Below are positions 14,983 through 23,166 of a stretch of 28,882 nt of DNA, piece by piece; position 1 is the stretch's first letter, and each line of letters begins with the position of its first letter. The translations under genes were made by a program, and so were the position numbers. Under the pieces are notes generated by a model, which saw only the letters and a list, made by a program, of their open reading frames with translations, did not search any database and was not told the DNA's origin. The stretch is from Desulfuromonadales bacterium (GTDB lineage: Bacteria; Desulfobacterota; Desulfuromonadia; Geobacterales; Pseudopelobacteraceae). Location of the stretch: assembly GCA_015688915.1 (NCBI GenBank), contig JAATGX010000146.1, positions 1-28,882 on the forward strand. Reading direction: 5' to 3'.

Positions 14983-16569
14983 CTATGCGTCGGATTCCTC
15001 CAGCAGTTTGGCCCGCTTTGCGCGGTACATGCGCTGATCCGCCTGTTTGAACGCCTCCATGAGCCCGTCCGGAACCAGGGCTGTTGCGCTCCCGAACGAG
15101 ACGGACAGCGGAAAGCCGGCCACCGGCGGCTCTGTCTTGTCCACGGCGGTCCTGAGGCGCGTGAGTGTCACCTCCACCGGATCCGCAGCCACCCCCGGCA
15201 GGAGCACACCGAACTCGTCGCCGCCGATGCGGGCCAGGACGTCCTCGGTACGGAAGGACTCGGCCAAGGCCCGGGCCGTGGCCTTGATCAGGGCATCGCC
15301 CGCCACATGGCCGCGGGAATCGTTACAGAACTTGAGGCCGTCGATATCGGCGATCACCACGGAGATGGGTGTCTGGCGCCCGCGGGACAGGCGCGCCATC
15401 TGGTCGTCGAAATAGGCGCGATTGAACACCCCGGTCAAGGCGTCGTGGGTGCTGGCATGGAACAATTCCTCGCTCTTGCGGTCCTCGGCCTGGATCATGT
15501 AATTGAAGGTTTGGGCCAGGATGCCGATCTCGTCGTCGGAATCATGACGGAATAGCCGTTCCGCCCCCTGTTTGGCCGCAATGTCCCTGACATGGACCGC
15601 AAAGCGCATCAGGGTGCGGGTATTGCGCTCCATGATCCGTCTGACCACCAGGATGATGACCGCCGTGCCGATGAGCAGTGAGGCCACAAGGTATTTTTGT
15701 GCCCGGTAGACCGGTGCGTATGCCTCGTCCCGCGGATAGGTGGCCACGATGACCCAGTCGGTTGCGTGAAGGTGCTTGAACGAGGTCAGCGCCGCCACCC
15801 CGCGGGAGTTGATGTTCTCGCCGGAGCCCTCGAAGCCTTGCAGCGCCTTGTCCAAGAGTTTGTTTGCCCCCGGCGGGGCGGCTACCTGCATGATCCGCGA
15901 CGTATCCGGATGCATGATCATGGTCCGGTCGCGGCAGAGCAGGTAGAGATAGCCGCTGGAGGCGATGCGGGTGCTGGCAAGCTCCCCCAGAAAGTTGTTG
16001 TTCAGCAGGTTGAGACCGCCGCCCAGGATGGCGATCACCTCGCCCTTGTCGTCCAGCACCGGGGCGGTGAACAGCACGGCCGGAGTGTCGGGGGTGTGCG
16101 TGGAGATGAAAGGGGCCGATATGACCGGTTGCCGCGTGGCGATCGTCTTTTTGAAATAATCCCGGAACGAGATGTCCCGGCCGCGCCGGTTGGGAAGAAA
16201 CGGGGACTCGGCGATGATCCTCCCCTCCCGGGAGAAGAGGAACAGGCCATTGTCGAACGTGCTCCTGACGCCGAAACGGGCGTCGAGGAAGCGTTGCGCG
16301 GCGTCGCTGTCCTTCACCATTTCAGGGGTGACGTGGCGTGAGACGTCGATGACGACCTGCTGGGAGTGTTTCAGCTTCTGGCCGATATTTTGCGCGATCA
16401 CGGTCAGCATGGTGAACTGCTGCGCCGTTATGGTCTGCCGCAATTCGTGTTTGAAGTACACCAGGGCGCCCGCGGCCAGCAATGACAGGAACAGGACGAC
16501 AAAGACGCACACCGCCACCGTCATCCTGAAAGCGATACTGTGGCGTATGGTGGGGGTTACGGAATGCAT
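14983..16569 (-). CDS. Cache-HAMP-GGDEF diguanylate cyclase
   Basis: 528-residue membrane sensor predicted to make cyclic di-GMP. TM1 is at about 14-40, a periplasmic double-Cache-like domain follows (FDNGLFLFSREGRIIAESPF, AVLFTAPVLDDKGEVIAILG), TM2 is at about 293-312, then a HAMP linker with DDEIGILAQTFNYMI, and a GGDEF domain at about 375-520. The active site is intact (RIGGDEFG, 447-454) and the RTED five residues before it is a canonical inhibitory I-site, so product feedback is expected. ATG 16569 starts just before TM1; an earlier start at 16698 would overlap dapB and adds no recognisable sequence. No good ribosome site is visible at 16569. It lies between dapB and dapL on the same strand, an unexpected partner for lysine genes. 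Ligand unknown. Confidence 0.9.
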   Translation of the reverse strand: MHSVTPTIRHSIAFRMTVAVCVFVVLFLSLLAAGALVYFKHELRQTITAQQFTMLTVIAQNIGQKLKHSQQVVIDVSRHVTPEMVKDSDAAQRFLDARFGVRSTFDNGLFLFSREGRIIAESPFLPNRRGRDISFRDYFKKTIATRQPVISAPFISTHTPDTPAVLFTAPVLDDKGEVIAILGGGLNLLNNNFLGELASTRIASSGYLYLLCRDRTMIMHPDTSRIMQVAAPPGANKLLDKALQGFEGSGENINSRGVAALTSFKHLHATDWVIVATYPRDEAYAPVYRAQKYLVASLLIGTAVIILVVRRIMERNTRTLMRFAVHVRDIAAKQGAERLFRHDSDDEIGILAQTFNYMIQAEDRKSEELFHASTHDALTGVFNRAYFDDQMARLSRGRQTPISVVIADIDGLKFCNDSRGHVAGDALIKATARALAESFRTEDVLARIGGDEFGVLLPGVAADPVEVTLTRLRTAVDKTEPPVAGFPLSVSFGSATALVPDGLMEAFKQADQRMYRAKRAKLLEESDA

Positions 16570-16637
16570 AGGGCCGGGCGGTCTCTCCAATGGGGGGCTG
16601 GACGTGAAAATGTCGGTTCCGGTGCGTGCGGCGCCGG

Positions 16638-17441
16638 TTACCGCAACCCCAGCACGTCCTGCATGTCGTAGATGCCCGGTTTTTGCGAAACCACCCATTT
16701 TGCGGCCCGTACCGAGCCCCGGGAGAACATGTCGCGGGTCATGGCGCGATGGGAGAGCTCGATCCGTTCACCCATGCCGATGAAGTAGACCGTATGCTCG
16801 CCGATGATGTCGCCGCCGCGGATGGTCTGCATGCCGATCTCTTCTTTGGTCCGCTCGCCGGTTATCCCTTCGCGGTGAAAGGTGGCCACCTTGTTGTAGT
16901 CGCGCCCCAGGGCCTCGGCCACCACCTCGCCCATGCGCACGGCCGTGCCGGACGGGGCGTCCTTTTTCAGCCGGTGGTGGGCCTCCACGATCTCCACGTC
17001 GAAGTCGTCCCCCAGGGTTTTGGCGATGTCTTTCAAGATCTTGAAGCAGACATTGACCCCCACCGACATGTTGGGGGCGATCACCACCGGGATCTCCCGG
17101 GCCAGTTCAACAGCCAGGGCCCGTTCCTCGGGGGTAAACCCGGTGGAGCCGATCACGATCGATTTCCGCTTGAGGGCGCACGCCTCCAGGTTCCTGAGCG
17201 ATACCTTGGGGGCAGTGAAGTCGATCAGCACGTCGCAGCCGGCAATGATACCGTTCAGGTCGTCGGAAACCCTGACCCCCAGCTCGCCGCAGCCCGCGAT
17301 CAGGCCCACATCCTGGCCCACCAGGGCGTGTCCCGGACGCTCCAGGGCTCCGGAGAGTTCAACCCCTTCGGCCTCGATGATGGAATTGATGATGCGTTGT
17401 CCCATGCGGCCGGCAGCGCCGCAGACGGCGATCTTGATCAT
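16638..17441 (-). CDS. dapB: 4-hydroxy-tetrahydrodipicolinate reductase
   Basis: Reduces the DapA product with NAD(P)H to tetrahydrodipicolinate. 267 residues, the family length. The nucleotide-binding motif GAAGRMG is at 8-14, the catalytic EIVEAHHRLKKDAPSGTA spans 150-167 with H155, H156 and K160, and the IGMGERIELSHRA segment is near the end. ATG 17441 is chosen for AAGGA seven bases upstream; the longer frame from 17510 is translated repeat sequence. It is downstream of dapA with a 149-bp palindromic element in the gap, and 68 bp upstream of the GGDEF gene. Confidence 0.97.
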   Translation of the reverse strand: MIKIAVCGAAGRMGQRIINSIIEAEGVELSGALERPGHALVGQDVGLIAGCGELGVRVSDDLNGIIAGCDVLIDFTAPKVSLRNLEACALKRKSIVIGSTGFTPEERALAVELAREIPVVIAPNMSVGVNVCFKILKDIAKTLGDDFDVEIVEAHHRLKKDAPSGTAVRMGEVVAEALGRDYNKVATFHREGITGERTKEEIGMQTIRGGDIIGEHTVYFIGMGERIELSHRAMTRDMFSRGSVRAAKWVVSQKPGIYDMQDVLGLR

Positions 17442-17460
17442 GGTGAGATCCTTTACTTCC

Positions 17461-17609
17461 GCCACAGAGACACGGAGACACAGAGGTTCACAGAGAAAAA
17501 CCAACATCATGGATTCAGGGGGTAAACCTAACTCAATGGAACAAAAATCAAAAACGTTTGTTTTGTTTTTGTTTTCCCGCTTTTCTCTGTGTCTCCGTGT
17601 CTCTGTGGC
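17461..17609. repeat. Palindromic MITE-like element, copy 1 (dapA-dapB gap)
   Basis: Terminal inverted repeats of 24 bases, starting CCACAGAGACACGGAGACAC at 17462 and its complement ending at 17608. The left arm continues with GTTCACAGAG before AAAA; the right arm lacks that decamer and continues with AAAAGCGGGA read inward. The same long-arm/short-arm pair occurs at 28083-28196 in the reverse orientation. The element has no coding capacity, abuts the dapA stop by 10 bases and could fold into a long hairpin in the dapA-dapB message. Confidence 0.85.
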
Positions 17610-17619
17610 AGATTATGAA

Positions 17620-18498
17620 TTAGATGAGTCCGTATTCCTTCATGATACCGGCCAGCTTGGCCTTGTTGGCTTCGCTCATGGGAGCCAGCGGCAGCCTGAC
17701 CTCGTCCGAACACTTGCCCATCAGCCCCAGGGCGGTCTTGACCGGCACCGGGTTGCTCTCGATGAACATGGCGTTGTTGATCTTGAGCGTCTTCAGGTGC
17801 AGCAGGCGCGCCTTCTCCAGGTCGCCCGCACTGAAGGCGTCCACCAGGGCCGCGATCTCGGCGGGCATGATGTTGGCCGTGACCGAGATGACCCCCTTGG
17901 CGCCGCAGGCCATCATGGGGAAGGTGATGAAATCGTCGCCGGAGAGGACATCGATCTTGTCCCCACACAGGTCCAGTACCTCCGAGGCCTGCTGCAGGGA
18001 GCCGGTGGCCTCCTTGATGGCCACGATGTTCGCGTGTTCGGCCAGACGGGCCACGGTTTCGGGCAACATGTTGACGCCGGTGCGGCCCGGCACGTTGTAG
18101 AGGATCTGCGGAAGGGGCACGGCGTCGGCGATGGCCATGTAGTGGCGAAAGAGACCTTCCTGGGTCGGTTTGTTGTAGTAGGGGGTGACCAGCAGGCAGC
18201 CGTCGGCGCCCAGCTTCTTGGCGTGCAGGGACATCTCGATCGCCTCGGCCGTGGAGTTGGAGCCGGTGCCGGCGATGACCGGAACCCGCTTGTTCACCTG
18301 CTGGATGACGATTTCGATCACCCGGTCGTGCTCCTCGTAATCCAGGGTGGACGACTCGCCGGTGGTGCCGCAGGGCACGATGGCGTCGGTGCCGCCGCTG
18401 ATCTGGAATTCCACCAGTTCGCGCAGCCTTTCCTCGTCCACCGTGCCGTTCCTGAACGGTGTGACAATGGCGACAATGCTTCCTTTAAACTGGTTCAT
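17620..18498 (-). CDS. dapA: 4-hydroxy-tetrahydrodipicolinate synthase
   Basis: Condenses pyruvate with aspartate semialdehyde, the first committed step of lysine and diaminopimelate synthesis. 292 residues. Visible active-site parts are PCGTTGES (T44, T45), TPYYNKPTQEG (Y107/Y108), YNVPGRTG (Y134) and the Schiff-base lysine in IVAIKEATG (K162). ATG 18498 has GGGAGG six bases upstream. A good promoter lies at 18558-18587, so transcription of dapA-dapB-GGDEF-dapL probably starts here, although read-through from the LOG gene is possible. Confidence 0.97.
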   Translation of the reverse strand: MNQFKGSIVAIVTPFRNGTVDEERLRELVEFQISGGTDAIVPCGTTGESSTLDYEEHDRVIEIVIQQVNKRVPVIAGTGSNSTAEAIEMSLHAKKLGADGCLLVTPYYNKPTQEGLFRHYMAIADAVPLPQILYNVPGRTGVNMLPETVARLAEHANIVAIKEATGSLQQASEVLDLCGDKIDVLSGDDFITFPMMACGAKGVISVTANIMPAEIAALVDAFSAGDLEKARLLHLKTLKINNAMFIESNPVPVKTALGLMGKCSDEVRLPLAPMSEANKAKLAGIMKEYGLI

Positions 18499-18557
18499 TG
18501 CATGCCTCCCTCGTATGGATGAATTCAGAGTGTGCTGTTATCGGGAAAAAGTGGGTA

Positions 18558-18587
18558 TTTATATCACAGGGCGAGGAGAGAAGTCAA
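18558..18587 (-). promoter_or_regulatory. Sigma70-type promoter of dapA
   Basis: On the minus strand TTGACT and TATAAA are separated by 18 bases (five of six matches to each box), giving a start near 18551 and a leader of about 50 nt. No lysine-riboswitch-sized leader fits in this gap. Confidence 0.65.
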
Positions 18588-18610
18588 AAAGTATGAGGGG
18601 GTGGTATGTG

Positions 18611-19639
18611 TCAAAACGTATTGATCCGGTGGATGAACGCGAGCAACAGCCCGTAATGGTGGTGGTCGAAGATCATGGAGATGCGCGGCAGGTTCGCCAG
18701 GTCCGGCTCGTCCGTCTCTTCGGGGAACTCTCCGCAGCGGTGGATATGATCCCCTTCCTTGATCAGTTCGGGGAACTCCTCCTCCAGGGTGGCGACCTGC
18801 TGGGTGGTGAGTTCCTTGTTGAGACGGATCACCAAGCGGTGGTCGATGAAGCGGAGGGAGTGGTAGACCCGGTAAAAGGTCTCGATCACCTCGGCCGCCT
18901 CCTGCTCGTTCTTGGTGATGGTGAAGATCGAGAAATCCTCACCCGAGATGAAACCCTTCACCAGCAGGCTCTGTTTGACGAAACCGAAGAACTGCTCCCA
19001 GTAACCATCCTGGTCGTCCACCAGGATGAGCGGCTTGGGAGAGGTCTTGCCGGTCTGGATCAGGGTAAAGACCTCCATGGCCTCGTCCAGGGTGCCGAAA
19101 CCGCCCGGAAAGACGGCCACGGCATCGGCCTCCTTGACAAAGGCCACCTTCCGGTTGAAAAAGTATTTATACGTCACCAGCCGCGGGTTGCGCAGCATGA
19201 CCGGGTTGGGGCTCTGTTCAAAGGGGAGGCGGATGTTGACGGCGAAGGAGTTTTCGCTGCCGGCCCCCTCGTTGCCGGCCTGCATGATGCCGGGCCCGCC
19301 GCCGGTGATGATCATGTACCCCTTCTCGGCCAGGGTGCGGCTGAAACGGACGCATTTCCGGTACATCTCCTCATGTTCTCCGGTGCGGGCCGAGCCGAAC
19401 ACCGTGACCTTTTTGCGGTTGCGGTAGGGGCCGAAGACGCGGGCGGTGTAGCGCATTTCACGCAGGGTTTGGTTGATCAGCTTGAGATCGGCCAGGTAGT
19501 CCACCTCTTGCCCGATCTTGAGGCAGGAAAGCAGCATCTCGCGGGTGATCCGGGGGTGATGGATGTCGCCCGTCGCCTCGATCAGGCGGTTGATGGCCTG
19601 TTCTATCTCGTTGCTCGACTGGGAAAAACTGAGTTCCAT
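18611..19639 (-). CDS. LOG-family protein (nucleotide phosphohydrolase type)
   Basis: 342 residues of the LOG/TIGR00730 family, often mislabelled lysine decarboxylase. The signature motifs GGGPGIMQA (113-121) and PGGFGTLDE (178-186) are intact; family members release the base from nucleoside 5'-monophosphates, and plant and some bacterial members thereby make cytokinins. The extra N-terminal ~75 and C-terminal ~100 residues make it longer than the 180-200-residue core forms and similar to the larger bacterial branch. ATG 19639 has GAGG seven bases upstream; the open frame to 19963 is spurious. It lies immediately upstream of dapA, 112 bp away. A metabolic link to lysine synthesis is not implied by the family. 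Confidence 0.9.
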   Translation of the reverse strand: MELSFSQSSNEIEQAINRLIEATGDIHHPRITREMLLSCLKIGQEVDYLADLKLINQTLREMRYTARVFGPYRNRKKVTVFGSARTGEHEEMYRKCVRFSRTLAEKGYMIITGGGPGIMQAGNEGAGSENSFAVNIRLPFEQSPNPVMLRNPRLVTYKYFFNRKVAFVKEADAVAVFPGGFGTLDEAMEVFTLIQTGKTSPKPLILVDDQDGYWEQFFGFVKQSLLVKGFISGEDFSIFTITKNEQEAAEVIETFYRVYHSLRFIDHRLVIRLNKELTTQQVATLEEEFPELIKEGDHIHRCGEFPEETDEPDLANLPRISMIFDHHHYGLLLAFIHRINTF

Positions 19640-19757
19640 GCCGTAACCTCGTACCTGTGCAAATTGATTGGTGCGGCACGGTAGCACAGGTGCCGGTACA
19701 ATGTAAACCCGCCACGGAGGTCGCCCCGTGCGGGGGTATCCGGTTCCAAACAACAGC

Positions 19758-19786
19758 TTGCAATCAATAGGGGGGTATAGTAATAT
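19758..19786 (+). promoter_or_regulatory. Possible promoter for the SurA/PpiD-like gene and purC
   Basis: TTGCAA and TAATAT separated by 17 bases, 74 bases before the ATG at 19860. Four of six matches to each box; weak by itself but the only candidate in the gap. Confidence 0.35.
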
Positions 19787-19859
19787 GCGCCTCCTCAAGC
19801 CGCCCGTGGCGGCGTTTGGGCCGCAGGCACCACACACAGAACAAGGAGCATTTACCGCC

Positions 19860-21443
19860 ATGCTGGACCTCATGCGCAGGAAAAAGCAATCGATCATCAT
19901 CAAGGTGGTCTTCGTCGTCATCGTGCTGTCATTCGTCGGTACCATGTTCCTGGTGTGGGGCAAGGGGAGCGAGGGCGGCGGGCGCTCGCTCGGTTACGCA
20001 GCCAAGGTGAACGGCAGCAGGATCAGCGTGGAGGAATACCAAAGCTCCTACCAGCGTATCAGAACTATCTACCAGCAGATCTATGGCCAGTATCTCTCGT
20101 CCGAGATGGAAAAGGTTCTGGGGCTGAAAAAGGTCGCCCTGGATACCCTGATAGACAATCGCCTGATCATGAAAGAGGCCAAATCCATGGGGATCAAGGT
20201 CTCCGACGATGAGGTGGCCAGGTCCATCGAGGAGATACCGTCATTCCAGAAGGATGGCCGGTTCGATTTCAATCTTTATCAGCAGCTTCTCAGGAGCGCC
20301 CGCATCACGGCCAAGGATTTCGAAGAGGGGCAGAAGGAAGAGTTGATCATCAAGAAGGCCCGTCAGGCCGTCAAGGACAAGGTCACGGTCAGCGACGACG
20401 AGGCGTTGGCCCAGTACAAGAAGGATAACGACAAGATCGACCTGGAGTACGTTGCCTATGCGCCGGCCGATGTGATCGGCGAGGTGAAGCTGACCGAGGC
20501 CGAACTGAACGATTACCTGCAGAAGAACCAGGAGGCATTCAGGACGCCGGAGAAGGTGGCGCTTTCCTATGTCGTGCTCGATCCCGGCGCCCAGGCAGCC
20601 GGTTTGACCCTGACCGAGGACGAGATCCAGGCCTTCTACCAGAAGAACATCGACCGCTGGCAGGGGAAGGACGGCATCCTGCCGCTCAAGGAGGTCAGGG
20701 ACAGGGTCAAGGCCGAGGCGCTGAAACAGAAGGCCGCCAAACAGGCCTATGAACTGGCCGCCGATACCCTGTTCAAGAACATCAAGTCCGGTGACTTGGG
20801 CCAGGCCGCCGGGCAACTGAAACTCAAGATACAGGAAACGCCGCTGTTCAGCACCACTGCGCCGGCTCCGGCCCTGGCGGGAGAAGCGGCCGTCATCAAG
20901 AAGGCGTTTGAACTCAAGCAGGGAGAGTTGGGCGGACCGGTGGAAACCGCCAAGGGGATCTATATTCTGAAGGCAAAAGAGCGTAAGGCCGCCGTTGTTC
21001 CCCCCCTGGCCGAGATCAAGGCCGCGGTGGAACAGAGGGCCAAGGAGGCCAAGGCGATTGAACTGGCCCGGACAAAGGCCGAAGAGGCCGCCAAGCAACT
21101 GGTGGCCAAGGCGGCCTTGAAGACCAGGACGACCGGCAGTTTCGGCTATTCGGCCAAGGGGGACGTTCCGGCTATCGGTGCCGCGCCCGACCTGATGGAG
21201 GCCGCATTCAAACTTCCGGCGCCGCCGGCCGCTGCCACCACCCCTTTCAAGGTGGGTAACCGCTGGTATGCCGTGCGTCTGAAAAACCGCACCGAGGCGC
21301 CCAGGGCCGAATTCGACAAGGCCAAAGAGCCGATCAGGCAGAAGCTGCTCCCCCGGAAGCAGGACGAGACTGTTGACACATGGACAAAAGGGCTCAAGGC
21401 AAAGGCCAAGATAGAGATCAACCAAGCGCTCGTCGCTGAATAA
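19860..21443 (+). CDS. SurA/PpiD-like membrane-anchored periplasmic chaperone
   Basis: 527 residues. A single N-terminal membrane anchor (about 10-33, IIIKVVFVVIVLSFVGTMFL) is followed by a SurA_N-type chaperone region starting AAKVNGSRISVEEYQSSYQR, as in PpiD. The protein should hang in the periplasm and assist folding of outer-membrane proteins. The C-terminal half is helical and rich in lysine and alanine. A parvulin-like scrap is seen in KKAFELKQGELGGPVETAKG, but the histidines and the GG-LGW-type signature of an active peptidyl-prolyl isomerase are not visible, so it may be chaperone-only. ATG 19860 precedes the anchor; AAGGAG is 11 bases upstream, a little far. purC follows after 14 bp on the same strand. 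Confidence 0.88.
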   Translation: MLDLMRRKKQSIIIKVVFVVIVLSFVGTMFLVWGKGSEGGGRSLGYAAKVNGSRISVEEYQSSYQRIRTIYQQIYGQYLSSEMEKVLGLKKVALDTLIDNRLIMKEAKSMGIKVSDDEVARSIEEIPSFQKDGRFDFNLYQQLLRSARITAKDFEEGQKEELIIKKARQAVKDKVTVSDDEALAQYKKDNDKIDLEYVAYAPADVIGEVKLTEAELNDYLQKNQEAFRTPEKVALSYVVLDPGAQAAGLTLTEDEIQAFYQKNIDRWQGKDGILPLKEVRDRVKAEALKQKAAKQAYELAADTLFKNIKSGDLGQAAGQLKLKIQETPLFSTTAPAPALAGEAAVIKKAFELKQGELGGPVETAKGIYILKAKERKAAVVPPLAEIKAAVEQRAKEAKAIELARTKAEEAAKQLVAKAALKTRTTGSFGYSAKGDVPAIGAAPDLMEAAFKLPAPPAAATTPFKVGNRWYAVRLKNRTEAPRAEFDKAKEPIRQKLLPRKQDETVDTWTKGLKAKAKIEINQALVAE

Positions 21444-21457
21444 GATAGGAGGCTTTC

Positions 21458-22348
21458 ATGTCACAACCCGTCATGCAGACCGACTTCCCCGGACTGAAAC
21501 TCATGGCCCGCGGCAAGGTGCGCGATATCTACGATTTGGGCGATACGCTGCTGCTGGTCACCTCCGACCGTATCTCGGCCTTTGACGTGATCATGAACGA
21601 GCCGATCCCGCACAAGGGCTTTGTCCTGACCCAGATCTCGGCCTTCTGGTTCCGTCAGATGGAAGACATCGTCAAGAATCACATCATCTCCATCGATGTG
21701 GCCGATTATCCGACGGCATGTCAGCCTTACGCCGACGTGCTCAAGGGGCGTTCGATGCTGGTCAAGAAGGCCAAGCCGCTGCCGGTCGAGTGCATCGTGC
21801 GCGGCTATGTTTCCGGATCGGGCTGGAAGGATTACAGGTCCACCGGCGCCATCAGCGGCATTAAACTGCCGGCCGGGTTGAAAGAGTCCGACCGTCTGCC
21901 CGAGCCGATCTTCACCCCTTCCACCAAAGCGGAACTGGGGACCCACGACGAGAACATCTCCTTCGAGGAAATGGCCGAACTGTGCGGCCGTGACCTGGCC
22001 GAGCAGGCCCGCGACTATACCATCAGGATCTATTCCCGGGCTCGCGACCTGGCCGACCAGAAGGGGATCATCATCGCCGACACCAAGTTCGAGTTCGGCG
22101 TCTACGGTGACGAACTGATCATTATCGACGAGTGCATGACCCCGGATTCAAGCCGGTTCTGGCCCAAGGACCAGTATCAGCCGGGTGGTCCGCAGCCCAG
22201 TTTCGACAAGCAGTTCCTGCGGGATTACCTGGAAACCCTTGACTGGGGCAAGACCGCGCCGGCGCCGCCGCTTCCGGCTGAGATCATCGCCAAGACCGGC
22301 GAGAAGTACCGTGAAGCGCTTTTCCGCATCGCCGGGATCAGTGTTTGA
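21458..22348 (+). CDS. purC: Phosphoribosylaminoimidazole-succinocarboxamide synthase
   Basis: Purine synthesis enzyme that joins aspartate to CAIR using ATP, forming SAICAR. 296 residues, the size of the longer bacterial/yeast-type form. Family signatures are GKVRDIYDLG, TSDRISAFDVIM, PVECIVRGYVSGSGWKDY, the loop KAELGTHDENISFEEMAELC, DTKFEFGV and IDECMTPDSSRFWP. AGGAGG stands five bases before ATG 21458. It is co-directed with the chaperone gene 14 bp upstream and is followed by a clear terminator. Confidence 0.97.
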   Translation: MSQPVMQTDFPGLKLMARGKVRDIYDLGDTLLLVTSDRISAFDVIMNEPIPHKGFVLTQISAFWFRQMEDIVKNHIISIDVADYPTACQPYADVLKGRSMLVKKAKPLPVECIVRGYVSGSGWKDYRSTGAISGIKLPAGLKESDRLPEPIFTPSTKAELGTHDENISFEEMAELCGRDLAEQARDYTIRIYSRARDLADQKGIIIADTKFEFGVYGDELIIIDECMTPDSSRFWPKDQYQPGGPQPSFDKQFLRDYLETLDWGKTAPAPPLPAEIIAKTGEKYREALFRIAGISV

Positions 22349-22373
22349 TGGTGTGAGTTGCCTCACGACGTGC

Positions 22374-22402
22374 AAAGGCAGACCGGATGGTCTGCCTTTT
22401 TT
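22374..22402 (+). terminator. Terminator after purC
   Basis: AAAGGCAGACC and GGTCTGCCTTT pair around a GGAT loop and run into six T, 25 bases after the purC stop. Confidence 0.92.
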
Positions 22403-22496
22403 ATTTCTTGCGCGGGCCCTGGAAAATTACCAGACCTGGTTTATACTGTTTACTGTATACAGATCGTGCCATCCCATGGTCAGGAGTGACAGCGAC

Positions 22497-22676
22497 ATGA
22501 AACTCGAGGAGATCAAGGAAATCGCCAAACAGCACAACATCAAGGCCGGCAAGATGAAAAAAGCGGAACTGGTGCGGGCCATCCAGGCGGCAGAGGGAAA
22601 CCCGCAGTGTTTCGAGACCGGCACATCATCCGCATGTGGCCAGGACGGCTGCCTGTGGCGGCAGGATTGCGACTGA
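22497..22676 (+). CDS. Rho_N-domain mini-protein with cysteine-rich tail
   Basis: 59 residues. The first 35 (MKLEEIKEIAKQHNIKAGKM, KKAELVRAIQAAEGN) form a Rho N-terminal/SAP-like helix-extended-loop-helix unit that typically binds nucleic acid. The tail has four cysteines in the order C-F-x(8)-CGQ-x(2)-CLWR-x(2)-C, a possible metal site. I recall very similar short proteins in Geobacter, function unknown. AGGAG lies ten bases before ATG 22497. It is single, between the purC terminator and the convergent hemerythrin gene, and a CTGTATACAG palindrome precedes it at 22452-22461. Confidence 0.75.
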   Translation: MKLEEIKEIAKQHNIKAGKMKKAELVRAIQAAEGNPQCFETGTSSACGQDGCLWRQDCD

Positions 22677-22705
22677 CGCCGGGCGTAACCGCCGGTGAAA
22701 AAGAA

Positions 22706-22728
22706 GGGCGCTTCACCCGGAAGCGCCC
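22706..22728 (-). terminator. Terminator after the hemerythrin gene
   Basis: GGGCGCTT and AAGCGCCC pair around a 7-base loop; on the minus strand TTCTTTTTC follows. It lies in the convergent gap and may also help stop the plus-strand mini-gene. Confidence 0.75.
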
Positions 22729-22735
22729 GTAACCG

Positions 22736-23143
22736 TTACACGCCAGCCCCCCGCAGAAATTTCCCCAATTCCACATCGACCTTGGAGATGTGGTTCAGCA
22801 GCCACTTCAGCAGCATGTTGTTGGTTTCCATGACGTGATGGACCGCTACCCCTTCGGAGTTTATCTCGTGCTTGACAGCCATGACCCGCTCGATAAAGCC
22901 GTCGTGCTCCTTCTTGTGCGCCTCATAGCCGGGATAGCCGCTTGTGCGCTGCAACTGTTCCTCGTCGCTGAAATGCTTGACGATGTAGTCGTCCAGAAAG
23001 ACCAGCAGCCTTTTGAGTTCGTCGATCCCCTTGCCTGATTCACACGCGGACAAAAGAGCATTGAACCGTTGCAGCAGTTCCTTGTGCTGACTGTCGATCA
23101 ACTCCACGCCGATGGCGAGCGAATCTCTCCATTGAATTCCCAT
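22736..23143 (-). CDS. Bacteriohemerythrin
   Basis: 135-residue four-helix di-iron protein that binds O2. All seven iron ligands are present in the family pattern: H20 (IDSQHKELL), H57 and E61 (HFSDEEQ), H76 and H80 (HKKEHDGF), H118 and D123 (LLNHISKVD). Length equals the single-domain family, with no signal peptide or sensor fusion, so it is cytoplasmic, probably for oxygen scavenging or delivery. ATG 23143 has AGGAG ten bases upstream. It follows the Lon-like protease gene by 23 bp and is probably co-transcribed with it. Confidence 0.95.
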   Translation of the reverse strand: MGIQWRDSLAIGVELIDSQHKELLQRFNALLSACESGKGIDELKRLLVFLDDYIVKHFSDEEQLQRTSGYPGYEAHKKEHDGFIERVMAVKHEINSEGVAVHHVMETNNMLLKWLLNHISKVDVELGKFLRGAGV

Positions 23144-23166
23144 AACGTACCAGCTCCTGTCAAAGA

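Noticed and set aside
18499..18557. Possible lysine riboswitch before dapA
   Set aside because: From the predicted start only about 50 nt of leader remain, far too short.
18347..19684. 445-residue plus-strand frame opposite dapA and the LOG gene
   Set aside because: Antisense shadow of the LOG gene; composition (many H, D, G, V) is typical of complement frames.
22442..22461. CTGTTTACTGTATACAG resembling a LexA box
   Set aside because: CTGT and ACAG are nine bases apart rather than the eight of the E. coli-type box, and the gene is not a known SOS gene.
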